A stretch of 64,000 nt of DNA from Lineus longissimus (lineage: Eukaryota > Nemertea > Pilidiophora > Heteronemertea > Lineidae). Of the stretch, positions 1 to 28,421 are shown one piece after another. The notes under the pieces were generated by a model. The model saw only the letters and a list, made by a program, of their open reading frames with translations. It did not search any database and was not told the DNA's origin. Every line of letters begins with the position of its first letter. Within the stretch, counting starts at the first letter, position 1. Position numbers and translations under genes: made by a program. The stretch covers positions 25,063,501 through 25,127,500 of the forward strand of contig NC_088308.1 of the NCBI RefSeq assembly GCF_910592395.1, in the 5' to 3' direction.

Positions 1-1
1 G

Positions 2-15817
<15,816 letters not shown>

Positions 15818-18540
15818 GGGGACGCCACCAGTAACAGTCATGAGGATGTTGTGATAAGGCAATAGGACAGAGGCAGTCGGATCAACGAACCATGGATGTC
15901 AATTCTGAGGAATTTACGTAACTTATACCCTCTGGCTTGAAGCCAATTGTACATAATCGAATAATGTGTGTAAACTTTGGGACATTACATGAATGTATGC
16001 AAAGAGTTAATCATTACAGTGTAAAATTCCTGGCGACCAAAAGATAGACTTAAATGTTATCAGTGTGTAAGTGCATGTGTAAGTTAATGTCATCGAGTAC
16101 AACACTTTAATTTTGTGATATGAGTGGTCACATTTAAAGCTCATCGTAAATTATGGATGCAATTTTAGTTCAAAGCTTAAGGACTTTAGATACATGTATT
16201 TAGCAGGAATTTTGGGAAGGTTTGATGAAATTAATGAATGAATGATTCCTGGAACTTTCAAATTGTTTCAGTATGAGAAATGATCGGTTTTTGCCTATCT
16301 GTAGTATTGACGTTGCCTGACAGTGTTACTTCATGTTGTAGTGCTGTATCCTGTGGGTTGTCATTAGGTGACCTGGAATTTGGAAATCACTTTGTACTCA
16401 TCTTATAGGAGGAAAAGTTGGAATGTTCCCAGAGTTCGTTTGAAATGCACCTCTTCTTTGGTAGTGTTATGCCGCACTGAAGACATACGTATCTCCTAGC
16501 ATTTATGTGAGACAATCTGAAGAAAATTGCCTTTCAAGATGTCATTCTAACAAAGTAACTGCTATTGACTTGTGTCATTTTCAGTACAGAAGTTCCTCAT
16601 TGCCTCAGTCAGAATTGCTGTGTTCAGTCGGGGGGATACAAGAACAATACCATTGCTCAAGACAAGAAAATGCCACATTTGCATTTTTCCATATCATTGA
16701 AGCCTGGGCTTTAATCAGAATCAAATTTTAGAAATAAGGGAAAACAAACTGTATATATACCAGTGACCATGGTAAATGTAATCTTATTTGTTGTCTGAAA
16801 GAAAATGTAACGAGTGCCAAAATTATATGTGTGGGACAATAGACTAGTTTTAATAATACTCAACCCTATTGTACTTATTGGGTTATTCTTGAACAGGCAG
16901 TGCAGTGTTAATTTGGTGTAATAGAAAGAGTGGACAATGATACCGAGATGGAGTGTTGGAAGTCTGATACACAAAGTTGGTATTTGCTAGCGGTCCCTTG
17001 GTTGTCAAAACATGGCTGAACCAGAGTTGAAATCTCAAATGCTTTCATGGGTCGCCAAATAAATGTTGTGTACATATTTGTAAGTAATGCTACAGTTATT
17101 GTTAAAACCATGTGTTGTAAACTTAAGCAATGGTCGAAAGCATTGCTCTGTACATTTAATGTTTCAGATGCTAAGTGGGTCCGTTGACCCCTTCGCAACA
17201 CATCACCCGCCAGGCGGGCGATGCGTTCGGGAGTTGGCCTCGGTGTCTATTTTTGCCCATAACTCGCTTACTATAGGTCCATGCACTTGATTGGGAACCA
17301 CGTTTACGAAGAGATCCGCCACTTCACGTTACATGTAATGTAAAAATGCATGGTGACGTGACGATGGCCAACACTACGTTGTGTAAACCTTGTTCCCAAT
17401 CAAGTGCATGGATCTAGAGACCAAATGCAATTGACAGAGAATTGAATTCTAGACAAAGTAAGCTTGTTTTGGCACACCTGACATCGACATAGCCTAAAGG
17501 GCCCGGCAAACAAGCGATTTTTTTGCTATGTGTAGTGACAAACAAATCTTGTCTGGTGGTAAAACCGCCAATTGCTAGGTTTGATATTGATTGACACGAT
17601 CACTGATTCTTGTCACATGATAGGGCTTTCTCTCCTGAGAAAATCTTTAAGAGTAGTCTGAATGTTCATGTAAAGCTAGCTGATAGCATTGTCTAACAGT
17701 GTTGTTGCCCAGTGAATAGCTATGCAGATACAAGACATGTTTGTTGAACATATTTAACCACTACCTGGACATTAATAGACAAATGACCATTCTGTATCGG
17801 GTGAAACTTTTATATAAGGGAAAAATTAATCCATTTGCCAGAGGATGGCGTTGTAGAATGCTGTTCTGTTGATCTATTGAGGTACATGTACTAACGTGAA
17901 GCAGTTACTTGGGAACAAGCTCTTTGGTATGCATTTTCAGTGAATAGATGTCCTCGCAGTTTTGACAGATTAGTAGCTTCTGCTTTAAATACCCAGCGGT
18001 ATCCATCAAGCATCAAGCAGGGACTATCTATAGACACATCTGCATTTGGATCTTTCATTCCTGACTGAGTCCCTACCTGTCAGGTTGGGCAAAGCTCCAT
18101 TAAGAATAAGTAATATGTATAAACTAATGTGCTAATTTGGCTTGTATAACAGGCTAGTTGATAGCCGTTTGGTAAGAAGTCTTGGAAGCCTAGGGTGGGA
18201 TACTGTAAGTTTTTTGTCTTCATGTGCAGTCAAGTAGTGTGCGAGAAATATGATATTTTCTAGAAAATGAAAATATGGTGATTAATTTAAAGTGCCAAGA
18301 TGTAAAATGCTTCTTAGAACCATCAAAGAAAACCAGAATAATGTGTCTTGTGTTTCAATGTGTAAATTGGAGTTCTAATATCATCTGTACTTAACTTAAT
18401 GGTTGTACAGGTCAAATGTATTAATGTATTTGAGTTGGATAACCTGAAAAAGTACTAGGCCTGTATGTGAAGTGTGCGAGTACATACATGTATATGAGTG
18501 TATAATAACACCATGATGTACTTTGGCAAGGAAATAAAGC
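15818..18540 (+). other. WDFY3 3'UTR and downstream region
   Basis: After the TGA at 15815-15817 there is AT-rich non-coding sequence with no recognisable protein. AATAAA hexamers occur near 17059 and at 18533-18538, so the 3'UTR could extend to about 18.55 kb. A small inverted-repeat element lies at 17277-17412. Confidence 0.5.
17277..17412. mobile_element. short palindromic MITE-like element
   Basis: Arms of about 35 nt at 17277-17311 and 17379-17412 are imperfect reverse complements sharing CCATGCACTTGATTGGGAAC, separated by about 65 nt. The size and structure resemble a miniature foldback element. No target-site duplication is evident. Confidence 0.55.
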
Positions 18541-19798
18541 ATTAAATGATAACCTTGTCTCTTGTCCTATTTTGATCACTAATGTGATACACCCCTTGAA
18601 ATAAACTTTGAGAACTGGGACTGAGTTACTCCTGAAGGTTGCTGCTGGTTCCTGAGGTACCTCAGTTACATGAGCTACTCCAAGTAAACTACTTGAGTTG
18701 GCAAGTGGGATACTTGGGCCTGTCTTCAATAGAGCCCTACCAAAGTCAGAAGAGTCCTGATGCTCCCCAGGTATATGAGGTACTCTGTGTCTTTCTTGGG
18801 TAGGTACATGTAGGACCATACGAAAGTCTGTTAGTTCTGCCTGTCTTTAAGAGTACCGGGAGCTCTTCAGGAGTCTGAGGAGTCTGTCTGCTGTCCCAGG
18901 TACATGAGGTACTCAAAGTCTATGTGTAACGGGTGACAGCAGAGGTGCCCTGTAATTGATATAGCTTCTGTCTTGACTTGGTTTCGAAGAAAACAATAGA
19001 GACAACATCCATGGTACTAGGTACAATCTAATGGTGTCCTGCAATAGAAAGAGCTGCTTTGTCAATGCAGCCATGAAGACAGTCACAACCTGTCCATGCA
19101 GAGACTACGTTGCCTGCACTGGGAACAACGGCAGGGTCTTCTGCAATGGAAAGACTCCTGACTCAATGCATGCTCTTGAAGAATGTCACAATCTCATCAT
19201 GAAGAAACAACCTCACATCCACTGGGGACAACACCAGTGCCTGTAATGGATAGCGCTGCTGTCTCGATGCTCTCTTGAAGACATGTACCACCTTGCAATA
19301 GAGATAAGCGCAAATGCACTGGGGACAACAGCAGCTATCTCAAATGCGATTGGGGAGCCATCTTCAGGTTGTAACTCAAACTAATAGACATCTGAGCTTC
19401 AAGTAAAAATTCACAGACGATATTTGGTTCAATTTAAGCCCACAGGGGGCGTGGGTGTTGAATCGGATTTCGTGACAGTCGTTACCATTTTTTCCTGCAA
19501 TTTGGGCCTGTCTTTAATGAAAATCGGCTGGGATCTTGGAGTTGTTGCGTCAAAATCGGCTAGGGCTGAAAGAGCTAAGATGACTGTGGTGCCAAGTAGT
19601 ACTCAAGTTGTACTTAAAGAGTTGTCAGGTAGATATTCGGTACTACCAGTCTCGTGAGATCAGATAACCAGCTGGCAGAGGTTGGTTGTTCCATTGTCCG
19701 TCCAAAATCCCAAATCAGTTGTCTTGTATCACCCATCTAGAACGCAAGTGTAATGTTGTCTTGTACAGCTAAAGGGCCTTTTGAAGGTTGTGTCAATG
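18541..19798. repeat. degenerate repeats, no gene recognised
   Basis: Two loose repeat families are visible. One, with blocks such as GTACATGAGGTACTC, lies at about 18650-18920. The other has blocks such as GGGGACAACA(C/G)CAG and TGTCTCGATGC at about 18950-19340. Several short ORFs cross the region but none matches a family I know. Confidence 0.4.
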
Positions 19799-20775
19799 TC
19801 TTCCCATCCTGACGACAGCCACAGCCAGGCCACATCAGTCTTGGCTGCTCTACCAAGTAGTCAACATGGTGAGAGAGATGAAAAAGTCACAGTCAGGCCG
19901 AATCAGTCCTGGCTGCTCGACCGTGTTGACAAGGTGAGAGAGATGAGACGGTAACAGCCATGCCAAATCAGTCTTGGCTGCCCTGCCAAGTTGTCAACAT
20001 GGTGAGAAAGATGAGGCAGTCACAGCCAGGCCGAAGCAGTCCTGGCTGCTCCACCGTGTTGACAACATGGCGAGAGAGATGAGACGGTCACAGCCAGGCC
20101 AAATCAGTCTTGGCTGCTCTGCCAAGTTGTCAAAATGGTGAGAGACATGAGGCAGTCTCAGCCAGGCCGAATCAGCCCTGGCTGCTCCACCGTGTTGACA
20201 ACATGATGAGAGAGATGAGACGGTCACCGCCAGGCCAAATCAGTCTTGGCTGCTCTGCCAAGTTGGCAAGATGAGAGAGACAGTCATAGCCCGGCAACAT
20301 CAGTCTTGTTGGCTGCTCTGCGAAGTTGTTAACATGGTGAGAGATGAGACAGTCACAGCCAGGCCGAATCAGTCCTGGCTGCTCCATTGTGTTGACAGCA
20401 TGATGAGAGAGATGGGACGGTCACAGCCAGGTCGAATTAGTCCTGGCTGCTCCACCGTGATGACAACATGATGGGAGAGATGAGACAGTCACAGCCATGC
20501 CACATCAGCCCTGGCCATGGCTGCTCCACCGCGTTGAAAGAGATGAGACGGTCACAGCCAGGCCAAATCAGGCTTTGCTGCTCTGCCAAGTTGGCAACAT
20601 GATGAGAGAGATGAGACAGTCATAGCCCGGCCACACCAGTCTTGTTAGCTGCTCTGCCAAGTTGTCAACATGGTGAGAGAGATGAGACAGTCACAGCCAG
20701 GCCGAATCAGTCCTGGCTGCTCCACCGTGTTGACAATAGTTATGGTGAGAGAGATGAGACGGTCACAACCAGGCC
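19799..20775. repeat. minisatellite of 65-68 bp units in two alternating types
   Basis: About 14 tandem units share GGTGAGAGAGATGAGAC followed by CACAGCCAGGCC. Unit starts measured at 19868, 19933 and 20001 give 65-68 bp. One type ends TCCTGGCTGCTCCACCGTGTTGACA; the other has TCTTGGCTGCTCTGCCAAGTTG. They mostly alternate, so the array is built of roughly 135-bp dimers. Short ORFs within it are by-products of the repeat. Confidence 0.85.
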
Positions 20776-20950
20776 AGGTTTAAAGCACAAATATCAAGAA
20801 AATCACATCAAAAGAATCATTTAATTTATTAAGACAATGTAACTTTTCAAATCTAGATACATGAGAAATATTTTTGATATATCTACTATGACATCTTCTA
20901 TGGGCGGTTATTACCGCAAATAAAGACAAACCAAAGCAAAGACACTTGTG
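20776..20950. other. unassigned gap
   Basis: Short AT-rich stretch between the minisatellite and the piggyBac remnant. It may be part of the decayed 5' portion of that element. Nothing definite is visible. Confidence 0.4.
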
Positions 20951-20975
20951 TAGCATATCAAGGACACGTATCAAG

Positions 20976-22043
20976 GACGACTGACCCCGTCTTGGCCATT
21001 CCAATGTTAGTGCCCTAACAGGCGATTACAATAAGGGCATGTCTGGTATGGACAGATCTGATCAAATGCTGTCATATTACTCAGCTCTTCGCAAAACCAT
21101 TAGATAGTACAAGAAGATGGGGCTTTACTTGCTTGAGATTTGGGTGTCGAATGCCCATATGTTGTATTCTGCTGAAACTGGCACCGCAATGCGCCAACTC
21201 AAGTTTCGCGACACCATCATCAAGCACTTACTTGGGCCAGAAGTTATGGAACGCATAGAGAGACCACCAGTAGCAGTTGCAGATGCGGACCCCTTTCACT
21301 ACTTGAATTCGATTCCACCATCGGAGAAGAAACAACGATCAACGAAACCTTGCCGCGTCTGCACACGACGGGGTATCAGAAAAGAAACCAGGTACTTCTG
21401 TCCAAAATGTAAAGACAAACCGGCTCTCTGTGTGGATGTTTGTTTCAGGCACTTTCACACTGTTTGACTGGCATAAGTTGGTAGAGTGGAGAAAGTAGTT
21501 ACCTATGTACATGATGTACGAGATGTTGAAAGTGTTTCAAAATATTTTGTTATTTTACAGTAATTTCCTTCACAATATTTTTGAACCGCGTACACTTGGA
21601 ATCTTTGATGACACCAACCTTCATGGTGACGAAAATCTGCACGGGAATGTGCACTATTTTTGAATTATACTTTGTTGAATATATGATGTTATGCAAAGGG
21701 TTCTCCATCCATTTCTTTAGTAAAGAACTTTTTCAGGAAAATGAACAGCCTTTCAGGGACAAACAGGCTTCATGGTCACTACTTGTAACATGACTTCCTG
21801 GTGACGATATTGTAACTTGATTTTTTTAATAAAAAATCGTTTTCGTGAGATATTATTTGTTATTCTCATTGCCCATACACTAAACTATTGACACAAGGGC
21901 AAAAATACTGTTAAAATGTCCCATGGGGTGAAATTAACGATGAAGAGGAGTTACTGTACTACGTCTTACTACGAATTTACTCGTAGTCGGCCACCAAGGG
22001 TGACCTTCAACTACGAGTAAACTCGTAGCTGGCAGTCAACGGG
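20976..22043 (+). pseudogene. piggyBac transposase remnant with its 3' terminus
   Basis: The frame reading YNKGMSGMDRSDQMLSYY (from about 21028) continues through LRKTIR, then an in-frame TAG (about 21107) at a position that is normally Trp, then YKKMGLYLLEIW. It ends at 21467 in a Cys-rich zinc-binding tail (CRVC, CPKC, C-x3-C). These match the C-terminal catalytic region and cysteine-rich domain of piggyBac/PGBD transposases; everything upstream is missing. The element terminus GGCAGTCAACGGG ends at 22043 and abuts TTAA (22044-22047), the piggyBac target site. Subterminal palindromes built on CTACGAG-type arms lie at 21968-22030. It is a dead, 5'-truncated copy. Confidence 0.85.
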
Positions 22044-22047
22044 TTAA
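22044..22047. other. TTAA target site at the piggyBac 3' end
   Basis: TTAA directly follows the inferred terminus. TTAA is the obligatory piggyBac insertion site. The matching 5' copy was not found because that end is lost. Confidence 0.6.
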
Positions 22048-22194
22048 GCCTCTTGGCAATATTGTCTAGTTCATTGATGGCTATATAGTCTTAACCACCA
22101 AGGTTTTTTCATCATAGCCATGAATCAACATACTGAAAAACTTAACTGACCGGCCGGAGCCCAAAAACGCCAAAAAGTAAGTATCTTAAAACTC

Positions 22195-22275
22195 ACTCCC
22201 ACCAGGATTCGAACCCACGCACAGTTAGCAACGATATCAGTCCGACGCGCTATGCTCTGGGCTAAAGTTGCCCTT
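22195..22275 (-). mobile_element. tRNA-derived SINE head
   Basis: On the minus strand there is an A-box-like block TAGCCCAGAGCATA (22251-22264), an anticodon-arm-like TCGGACTGATATCG, and a B box GGGTTCGAATCC (22205-22216), correctly ordered and spaced for an RNA polymerase III promoter. The acceptor-stem halves do not pair, so it is not a functional tRNA gene. The anticodon position would read GAT (Ile). Confidence 0.75.
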
Positions 22276-23000
22276 GCGCGTAGAGGCCGACAACTTTGGG
22301 AGGTTTGATCCGGGAGTTTGGTAATCCTTTTCTTTGACAATTTGCGCATGTCTCTGTCACCATTAACCGTTTGCGCATGTCTATACAACGTCACTGCGAA
22401 TTTTGAAAGAGCACAGAACTCATTCGCTCCCGATTTCTCATGAGGGACAGGTGGGTTTCGTGGAATTTGACGAAGCTCATCTGATGTAAGTTCCATGTTC
22501 ACTGTTTATCTGCCGTTTTAAGTCTCTCTTGATTGTTTAGGCCCTAATATCATGTTCTAAAGCGTCCAATTTTATTCAAACTTCGAAATCAATATTGATG
22601 ATGTAGCGAAGTGTACACCGACGTGACCGATCGAGCCGCCATCTTGGTTTTTGGCTTACCTTTGGCTTTTGAATCATGCCGCGGCAGAATATCGATGATA
22701 TTTTTATGGTAGGTGCTCCAATGATTCATCGGTGAGCACAATGGCCCTTGGCCATTTCATTTAGAGAAAATCTTTCTGCTCATTTTTGAGATCCCTGGAT
22801 TTCGTATTCAGCTCATCCCTGGGTTTTGTATCTAAGGTATTTTCATGTTATTCTACAAGATACATGTAGTTTGGGCTGAGACATGCTAAACCAAATTGTC
22901 AGGAGAATCCATAGTCTGAACCCAAGTAAACATTGGCTGACAAACAAAATTAGGCAGTCCTCCTTGGAACTAATTAGCCTCAATGGAGTGTGAACCAAAG
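22276..23000. other. gap with no recognised gene
   Basis: Part may be the remainder of the SINE (22276-22500). From 22500 to 23000 only AT-rich sequence is visible and no coding exon was recognised. Confidence 0.4.
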
Positions 23001-23011
23001 GAATCTATGTA

Positions 23012-23172
23012 ATAAAGGTACAGGAAAAAAAGGTACAGGAAAAAAAGGTACGGAAATAAAGGTACAGGAAATAAAAGTACAGAAAATAAAAGTACTGGAA
23101 ATAAAGATACCGGAAAAAAGGTACTGGAAATAAAGGTACACCAAATGGCATAAATAGGTAAAAAAGGTACAC
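23012..23172. repeat. short tandem repeat with GGTACAGGAAATAAA-type units
   Basis: About ten imperfect 16-18 bp units (AAAGGTACAGGAAATAA and variants) abut the 5' side of the non-LTR element. Confidence 0.8.
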
Positions 23173-23259
23173 AATTTTTTTAGAATTTTTTTAGAATATT
23201 ATGCTCTTCAACTGGTTCCATAACAAAATTGTCCGCAATGTATTAAATTATTTTAAGGC

Positions 23260-25571
23260 ACCGCCTTAGTCACAGAAGAAGGAAAATGGGAAAGAAAAGA
23301 AAAAGGCATAGGCCGAATCTGAACCAGTTGAAGAATGATTTATCCCAGTTGGAGGCAAAAGATTCTAAATTATTTTGGGATTATTTAAAGAAGGTAAAAT
23401 TGGAAACCAAACAAAGGTCACCTGGAGATGATGTTTTTCCAGATACATGGTTTACCCACTTTAAAGGTATACTCTCTGATCCCACGGTGGAACTGGAACT
23501 AAACCCCTTCCGGAAAAATATTGTTGCTCAACTTGAAGCTCTTGAAAGGAGCAATTATAAAGTGGTCCAGAACCACTTGATTATCCAATAACTTCAGATT
23601 AAATACTTCTGGAGTTGAAACAACTAAAAAATGGTAAGGCTGGTGGTCCAGACAATATTCTCAATGAGATGCTCAAGTGAAAATCAAAGTTAGTCAAACC
23701 GCTCAGTAAGCTGTTCAATACCATTCTTGAGTCCGGAAATTTTCCCTCCAGTTGGGCGAATGACTATATGACTGTTTTACATAAAAAAGGTACCAAAAAA
23801 GACCCGAATAATTATAGGGGTATTAGCCTCTCGAGTTGTCTTGGTAAATTATTCACTAAATTAGTCAACACTCGGCTGACATGTTTTTTAAATGCAAATG
23901 GTCATATCCCGCCAGAGCAAGGTGGGTTTCGGAAAAATGTTCGCACCTCGGACAACGCCTTCATCCTTAAGTCTCTTCAAGACAAATACAAATTTAAAGA
24001 AAAAACAGGTCTCTTCTCATGTTTTTTGTTTTTCCAAAGCTTTTGACTCAGTTTGGAGACCTGGTCTGCTCTACAAGCTCCAAAAGTGCAATGTTACAGG
24101 GAATATGTACAATATTATTCAGTCGATGTTTGCAAATAGCTCGACACAAATTAAACTGGCAGACGGTCTCCTTCCCAAAATTGGAACATCTAGAGGTGTC
24201 CGGCAAGGTTGTTCGTTGAGTCCAACTCTTTTTAATTTATTTTTGTCAGATCTGCCAAGCCATTTGTTATCAAATAGTGATGATTGTGTCGAACTTGATT
24301 ATTATAAATTATGTTGTTTACTATATGCTGATGACTTGGTTTTACTGTCCTCCTCTGCTGAAGGTTTGAATAAAACTTGAGCCAGCCTTCAACAGTACTG
24401 CGGTATGTGGAATCTGACAGTGAACAGATCCAAAACAAAGGTAGTTGAGTTTAAAAGTCCACGATTAAGGTGTGACATGGTAAACGCGTATCTATTTAAT
24501 AATTATGTGATTGAGGTAGCAGACAGTTACACTTACCTCGGTATCAAATTTCATGCCTCTGGCAAATGTTCATTCTCTGCAACGGATATATGTCATAAAG
24601 CCAGGAAGGCAGTTTTCAAATTGAAGCATGATCAACCTGTATCACTCTCGCAAGATGTGCATTTATCCATGAAGCTATTTGATGCAATGGTTCTCCCAGT
24701 ATTATCTTATGGATGCGAGATATGGGGTTTTGAGTCGTTAAAATCAAATAACAGTATTGATTCTCTGCAATTAAAATTTTGCAAAGAGGTTTTAGGTGTC
24801 TCTAAATATGCTCCCAATGCTGTTGTGCTTGGGGAACTTGGGAGATATCCTTTGAAGGTTGTTATTCTTACTAGAATTTTATGTTTTTGTGAACATGTAA
24901 CTGACGTTGATAACAATAATCTTCTCCTAAAACTCGCCTTCAAATCTCAGTTAGATAATGTCAAACGGTATCCTAAATCTTCATGGATTGGCACTCTGAA
25001 AAAGTCTTTAAATCTTTCTGGCCTTGGGAACATTTGGCAGTCACTCCTCCACTTCCAGGTGTCAAATGTTGATATTTCTCTGTTTAATATGAGGTTAAAG
25101 GATATGTACCAACAGGAATGGCATTCCATATTGTATAATGATGTACGTAGGAACCCTGCACAGAAAAACAAACTCCGTCTTTACAGACAATTCAAATCAT
25201 CTTTCACATATGAAAGTTATCTATCAATGATGCTACCGACCATTGATCGAATTCATTTAACTAGATTTAGGATAAGTAATCACAAATTAAAAATTGAGTC
25301 TGGCAGATACACGGGCACCCCGGTTGCAGAAAGATTGTGCCCCCACTGCAATAAAGTTGAAACAGAGATTCATTTCCTGTTTGAATGTAATCTTTTCAAC
25401 CATCAACGGTCCCGACTCAACTTGCCTAACTGCAATCTTCCCAATGACTTAAAATTCATAAAAACAATGTCATCTACAGATTTTCATGTCGTGTCATCAT
25501 TGGGACATTTTATAACCAAAGCTTTCAAAATTAGGAACGTAAATGTTGAATACGTTCCTAAATATTTCTAG
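23260..25571 (+). pseudogene. non-LTR retrotransposon ORF2, reverse transcriptase to C-terminal zinc motif, broken
   Basis: Encodes most of a LINE-type ORF2 from just before the reverse transcriptase to the C-terminus. Motifs: NNYRGISLSSC, PPEQGGFR, FSKAFDSVW, GVRQGCSLSPTLFNLFLSDL, the YADD catalytic box (near 24326), YTYLGIKF, and a terminal CPHC...H...C knuckle. It is broken by a stop at 23589, a TGA near 23678, a frameshift near 24015-24046, and an in-frame TGA at 24378. From 24405 the frame stays open for 388 codons to the TAG at 25569-25571. No endonuclease domain precedes it, so the copy is 5'-truncated as is usual for LINEs. Clade is not settled from motifs; a jockey/CR1/I-type lineage is likely. 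Confidence 0.9.
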
Positions 25572-26560
25572 TCCTGTAAATAATCATAGCAGTTACTACA
25601 ATTTTTTGGTTTGTTTGAAATTACATGTACATGCAGTTGCCGCATTATTTGTGTGTTTACTGTCACTGTGTCTTCATAACGCATATGTCTCTGTTTTCTT
25701 CAGAAAACTAGAGCGCTTTTAGACCTCTGATTAGCTGTGCTGTAACGATAGCAACGTGGGATTGTGGTCATGTTGTAAATTTTATTGTTTTGATATTTTG
25801 ATAGTAATGTACATTTGTATTTGTGTTTCGTGCCTTATATGCAAAGATTGTGTTTTGGCCAATAAATTTATTTTTCTTTTCATTGCACCTGGGTGCCTGC
25901 ACCTCATGCCACATCCTGACGGAACCATGTGGTTTAAAAATATACTCCATGATATTTGTCAACGAGGTAGGTGTATAGCAAAAATCTAAGGTCAAGATGA
26001 AAGGTATAACCCCATTCACTTTCTGCCAACTCTTGCTATTCACATTCCAATACTGTATTTACATGGCTATGCTCAAAATTACAGAAAGTTTATTGTGTAC
26101 ATGAATCATTATGAATATATTTAGTACCAAATCAAACATGTCCCAGTGCCCTTACTCTACATATTAGGCACCTTAATTGACCCACTCACGCCTTCTTTTC
26201 AGGTCTGCTCGGGTTATGACTCGTACACACTCATACTCCCTTATTATCTTTTCAACTGTTTCATTGTTGATATCGTCAGGAATATATCCTTTATCCTTCA
26301 GCACTATCACTGCACCAACCATCACTTTACACACCTTCCCTCCCGTGCACTAAAACTGCATTCACCATGCATCAACCCCAGCCCACCCCCATCCTGGCAC
26401 ATTAAAGAATATAATCCTGATTGTATCGTATGATGAAAGAGTTGTTTATCAAAAACAAAGTTCGAGTGCAGAGCCAGATTTCCCCTCTCCTCTGATGTTT
26501 CATCCCAATGATGACAATCAACCCTAACCAAGGACAGAAGGGAGAACAGCAAGGTAGTAT
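25572..26560. other. LINE 3' flank and intergenic sequence
   Basis: AT-rich sequence; the first 250-300 nt may be the LINE 3'UTR. Short ORFs here show no family signal. A (GGTAA)n-like stretch lies at 26578-26597 just before the satellite array. Confidence 0.45.
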
Positions 26561-26597
26561 TCTCGATCCTGCTTCAAGGTAAGGTAAGGTAAGGTTA

Positions 26598-27400
26598 GAT
26601 GTTAGTTTGTAAAGAGAATGAGATGTGATTGTATGCTTGTATCTTTTAAGGCAGCTTCTTCAATTGAAGGATGGATGACCAGCATTGCCAGGCAAGAAGG
26701 AAAAAAGAGAAGGTAGGAGTCTCGATCCCAGACAATGCTTGAGGTCAGGAAATGGCTCAGGCAGTCGAGTTTCGAGGATAGGTAAGATTATGATGTAGAT
26801 GTCAGTTTGTAAAGTGACAAAAGATGCGTAGCTTTAAAATAACAGGCAGAGATCACTTTTTGCAGATTTTTAACATAAATCTGGCTAACCAGTAGGTTAT
26901 TTTTGCATTTGTGTGCGACTGTATGCTTGTATCTTTTAAGGCAGCTTCTTCAATCGAAGGAAGGATGACCAGCATTGCCAGGCAAGAATGAAGACAGAGA
27001 GGGTAGGAGTCTCGATCCGAGACAATGAATGAGGTCAGGAAATGGCGCAGGCAGTCGAGTTTCGAGGGTAGGTAAGATTTAGATGTTAGTTTGTAAAGTG
27101 ACGAAAGATGCTGGCTTTAAAACAGCATGCACTGTTCACTTGTTTGCAGATTTTTAACATAAATCTGGCTACCAGTAGGTTTCAAGCAGCGCTTTAAAAT
27201 AGCATTGCACAGGTCACTTTTGACAGATTTTTAACATAAATCTGGCTACCACTAGGTGGTATGTGGTTGTATGCTTGTATCATTTCAGGCAGCTTCTATA
27301 ATCGAAGGATGAATGACCAGCATTGCCAGGCAAGAATCGAGAAAGAGAAGGTAGGAGTCTCGATCCCAGATAATGCCTGAGGTCAGGAAATGGCTCAGGC
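26598..27400. repeat. 348-bp satellite array, left block
   Basis: Tandem units start at GCAGCTTCTTCAAT (26651, 26941, 27289): the first unit is a 290-bp variant, the next 348 bp. The block stops at 27400 where the BEL/Pao element begins, 112 nt into a unit. The array resumes at 39206 in matching register. Confidence 0.95.
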
Positions 27401-28182
27401 TGTACATTCTAAATGTTCATCGCCCTAGTAAAACACTTTTCAACGCCTTTTCTTCGGAATAAACAAAGTCTTTATATTCTTCGAGTATTTCTCTTACAAG
27501 GGTTAAAATCTATATTGCCTCTAGGGCTTTGCTTTTTGGCTCACCTGTGAGCCTTTACCATCACGCAGCGTCCGTCGTCGTCGTCCGTCGTCGTTAGACA
27601 TGGGTGGCACGTTTTGTTACCGCTAAAGCCACTGAACTGAAACTTAGTACACATGTACCCCTTGGTGACCACTACTCAGAGACTAAAACGCGGTCTCATA
27701 TGTTTCACGGTTTGGCCACCAGGGGGCCAAAGGTAAAAAATGAAGAAATGCGTTTTCTCCCTTATTACTAGTCCGAAAAATTTGAAAAAAATATGGTAGG
27801 TACTTCTACTAATGGGACATCACATATCCTCCGGGTTTTTGATTTGACCTAATTTTCAAGGTAAGATAGGTCAAAGTTCGCCGACGGCACCACTGTTAGT
27901 CAATGGTGGCACGTTTTGTAACCGCTGAGGCTATTGAACTCAAACTTGGTACATATATACCCTTGGGTGACCTTTACTCAGAGACTGAATCGTGGCGTCA
28001 TACGATTTACGGTTTGGCCAATAGGGGGCCAAAGGTCAACAATGAAAATATGCGATTACTCGCCTACGTCTGAAAAATTTGAATAAAATATGGCAGGTAC
28101 TTCTTGCAGTGTTACATCATATATCCTCCGCATTCATTTTTTGGCTCACCTGCCCCTTTTCACCCCCCCCCCCCCGACCCAC

Positions 28183-28266
28183 CCACCCCTGACACCACCC
28201 CTGACCCCACCCCTGACCCCACCCCTGACCCTACCCCTGACCCCACCCCTGACCCCACCCCTGACC
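28183..28266 (+). repeat. 12-bp minisatellite (CTGACCCCACCC)n
   Basis: About seven units; translated in one frame it gives a Thr-Pro-Asp-Pro run. It directly precedes the endonuclease fragment. Confidence 0.9.
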
Positions 28267-28421
28267 CAGTCACTGAAGAAACAACTGATTACCACACCAA
28301 ATTAGACCTTGTATTTACAAATGCACATCATGTGCACCATACAGGGATCATTGACAATTGCTGGTCTGACCATAAAATGATATATACAGCTTTACCAATG
28401 TCAGAATCACTGACTCCATAG
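28265..28421 (+). pseudogene. fragment of a LINE-type endonuclease domain
   Basis: The frame continuing from the Pro-Asp repeat reads DLVFTNAHHVHHTGIIDNCW then SDHKMIYTAL and stops at 28419-28421. The DLVFTN...SDH arrangement is the C-terminal signature of the AP-like endonuclease of non-LTR elements. Only about 50 residues remain and no reverse transcriptase follows, so it is an isolated piece. It could also have come from a host gene with an exo/endonuclease/phosphatase fold, but the repeat context favours a LINE. Confidence 0.55.

Noticed and set aside
16507-17290. Short ORFs after the WDFY3 stop
   Set aside because: Non-conserved, in AT-rich 3'UTR sequence with poly(A) signals; no splice support.
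19031-19246. 71-codon Cys-rich ORF resembling a secreted peptide
   Set aside because: It lies within a degenerate repeat region, has no signal peptide, and the cysteine spacing follows the repeats.
22195-22275. Functional tRNA-Ile gene on the minus strand
   Set aside because: A and B boxes are good but the acceptor stem halves do not pair and the T stem has mismatches; a tRNA-derived SINE fits better.
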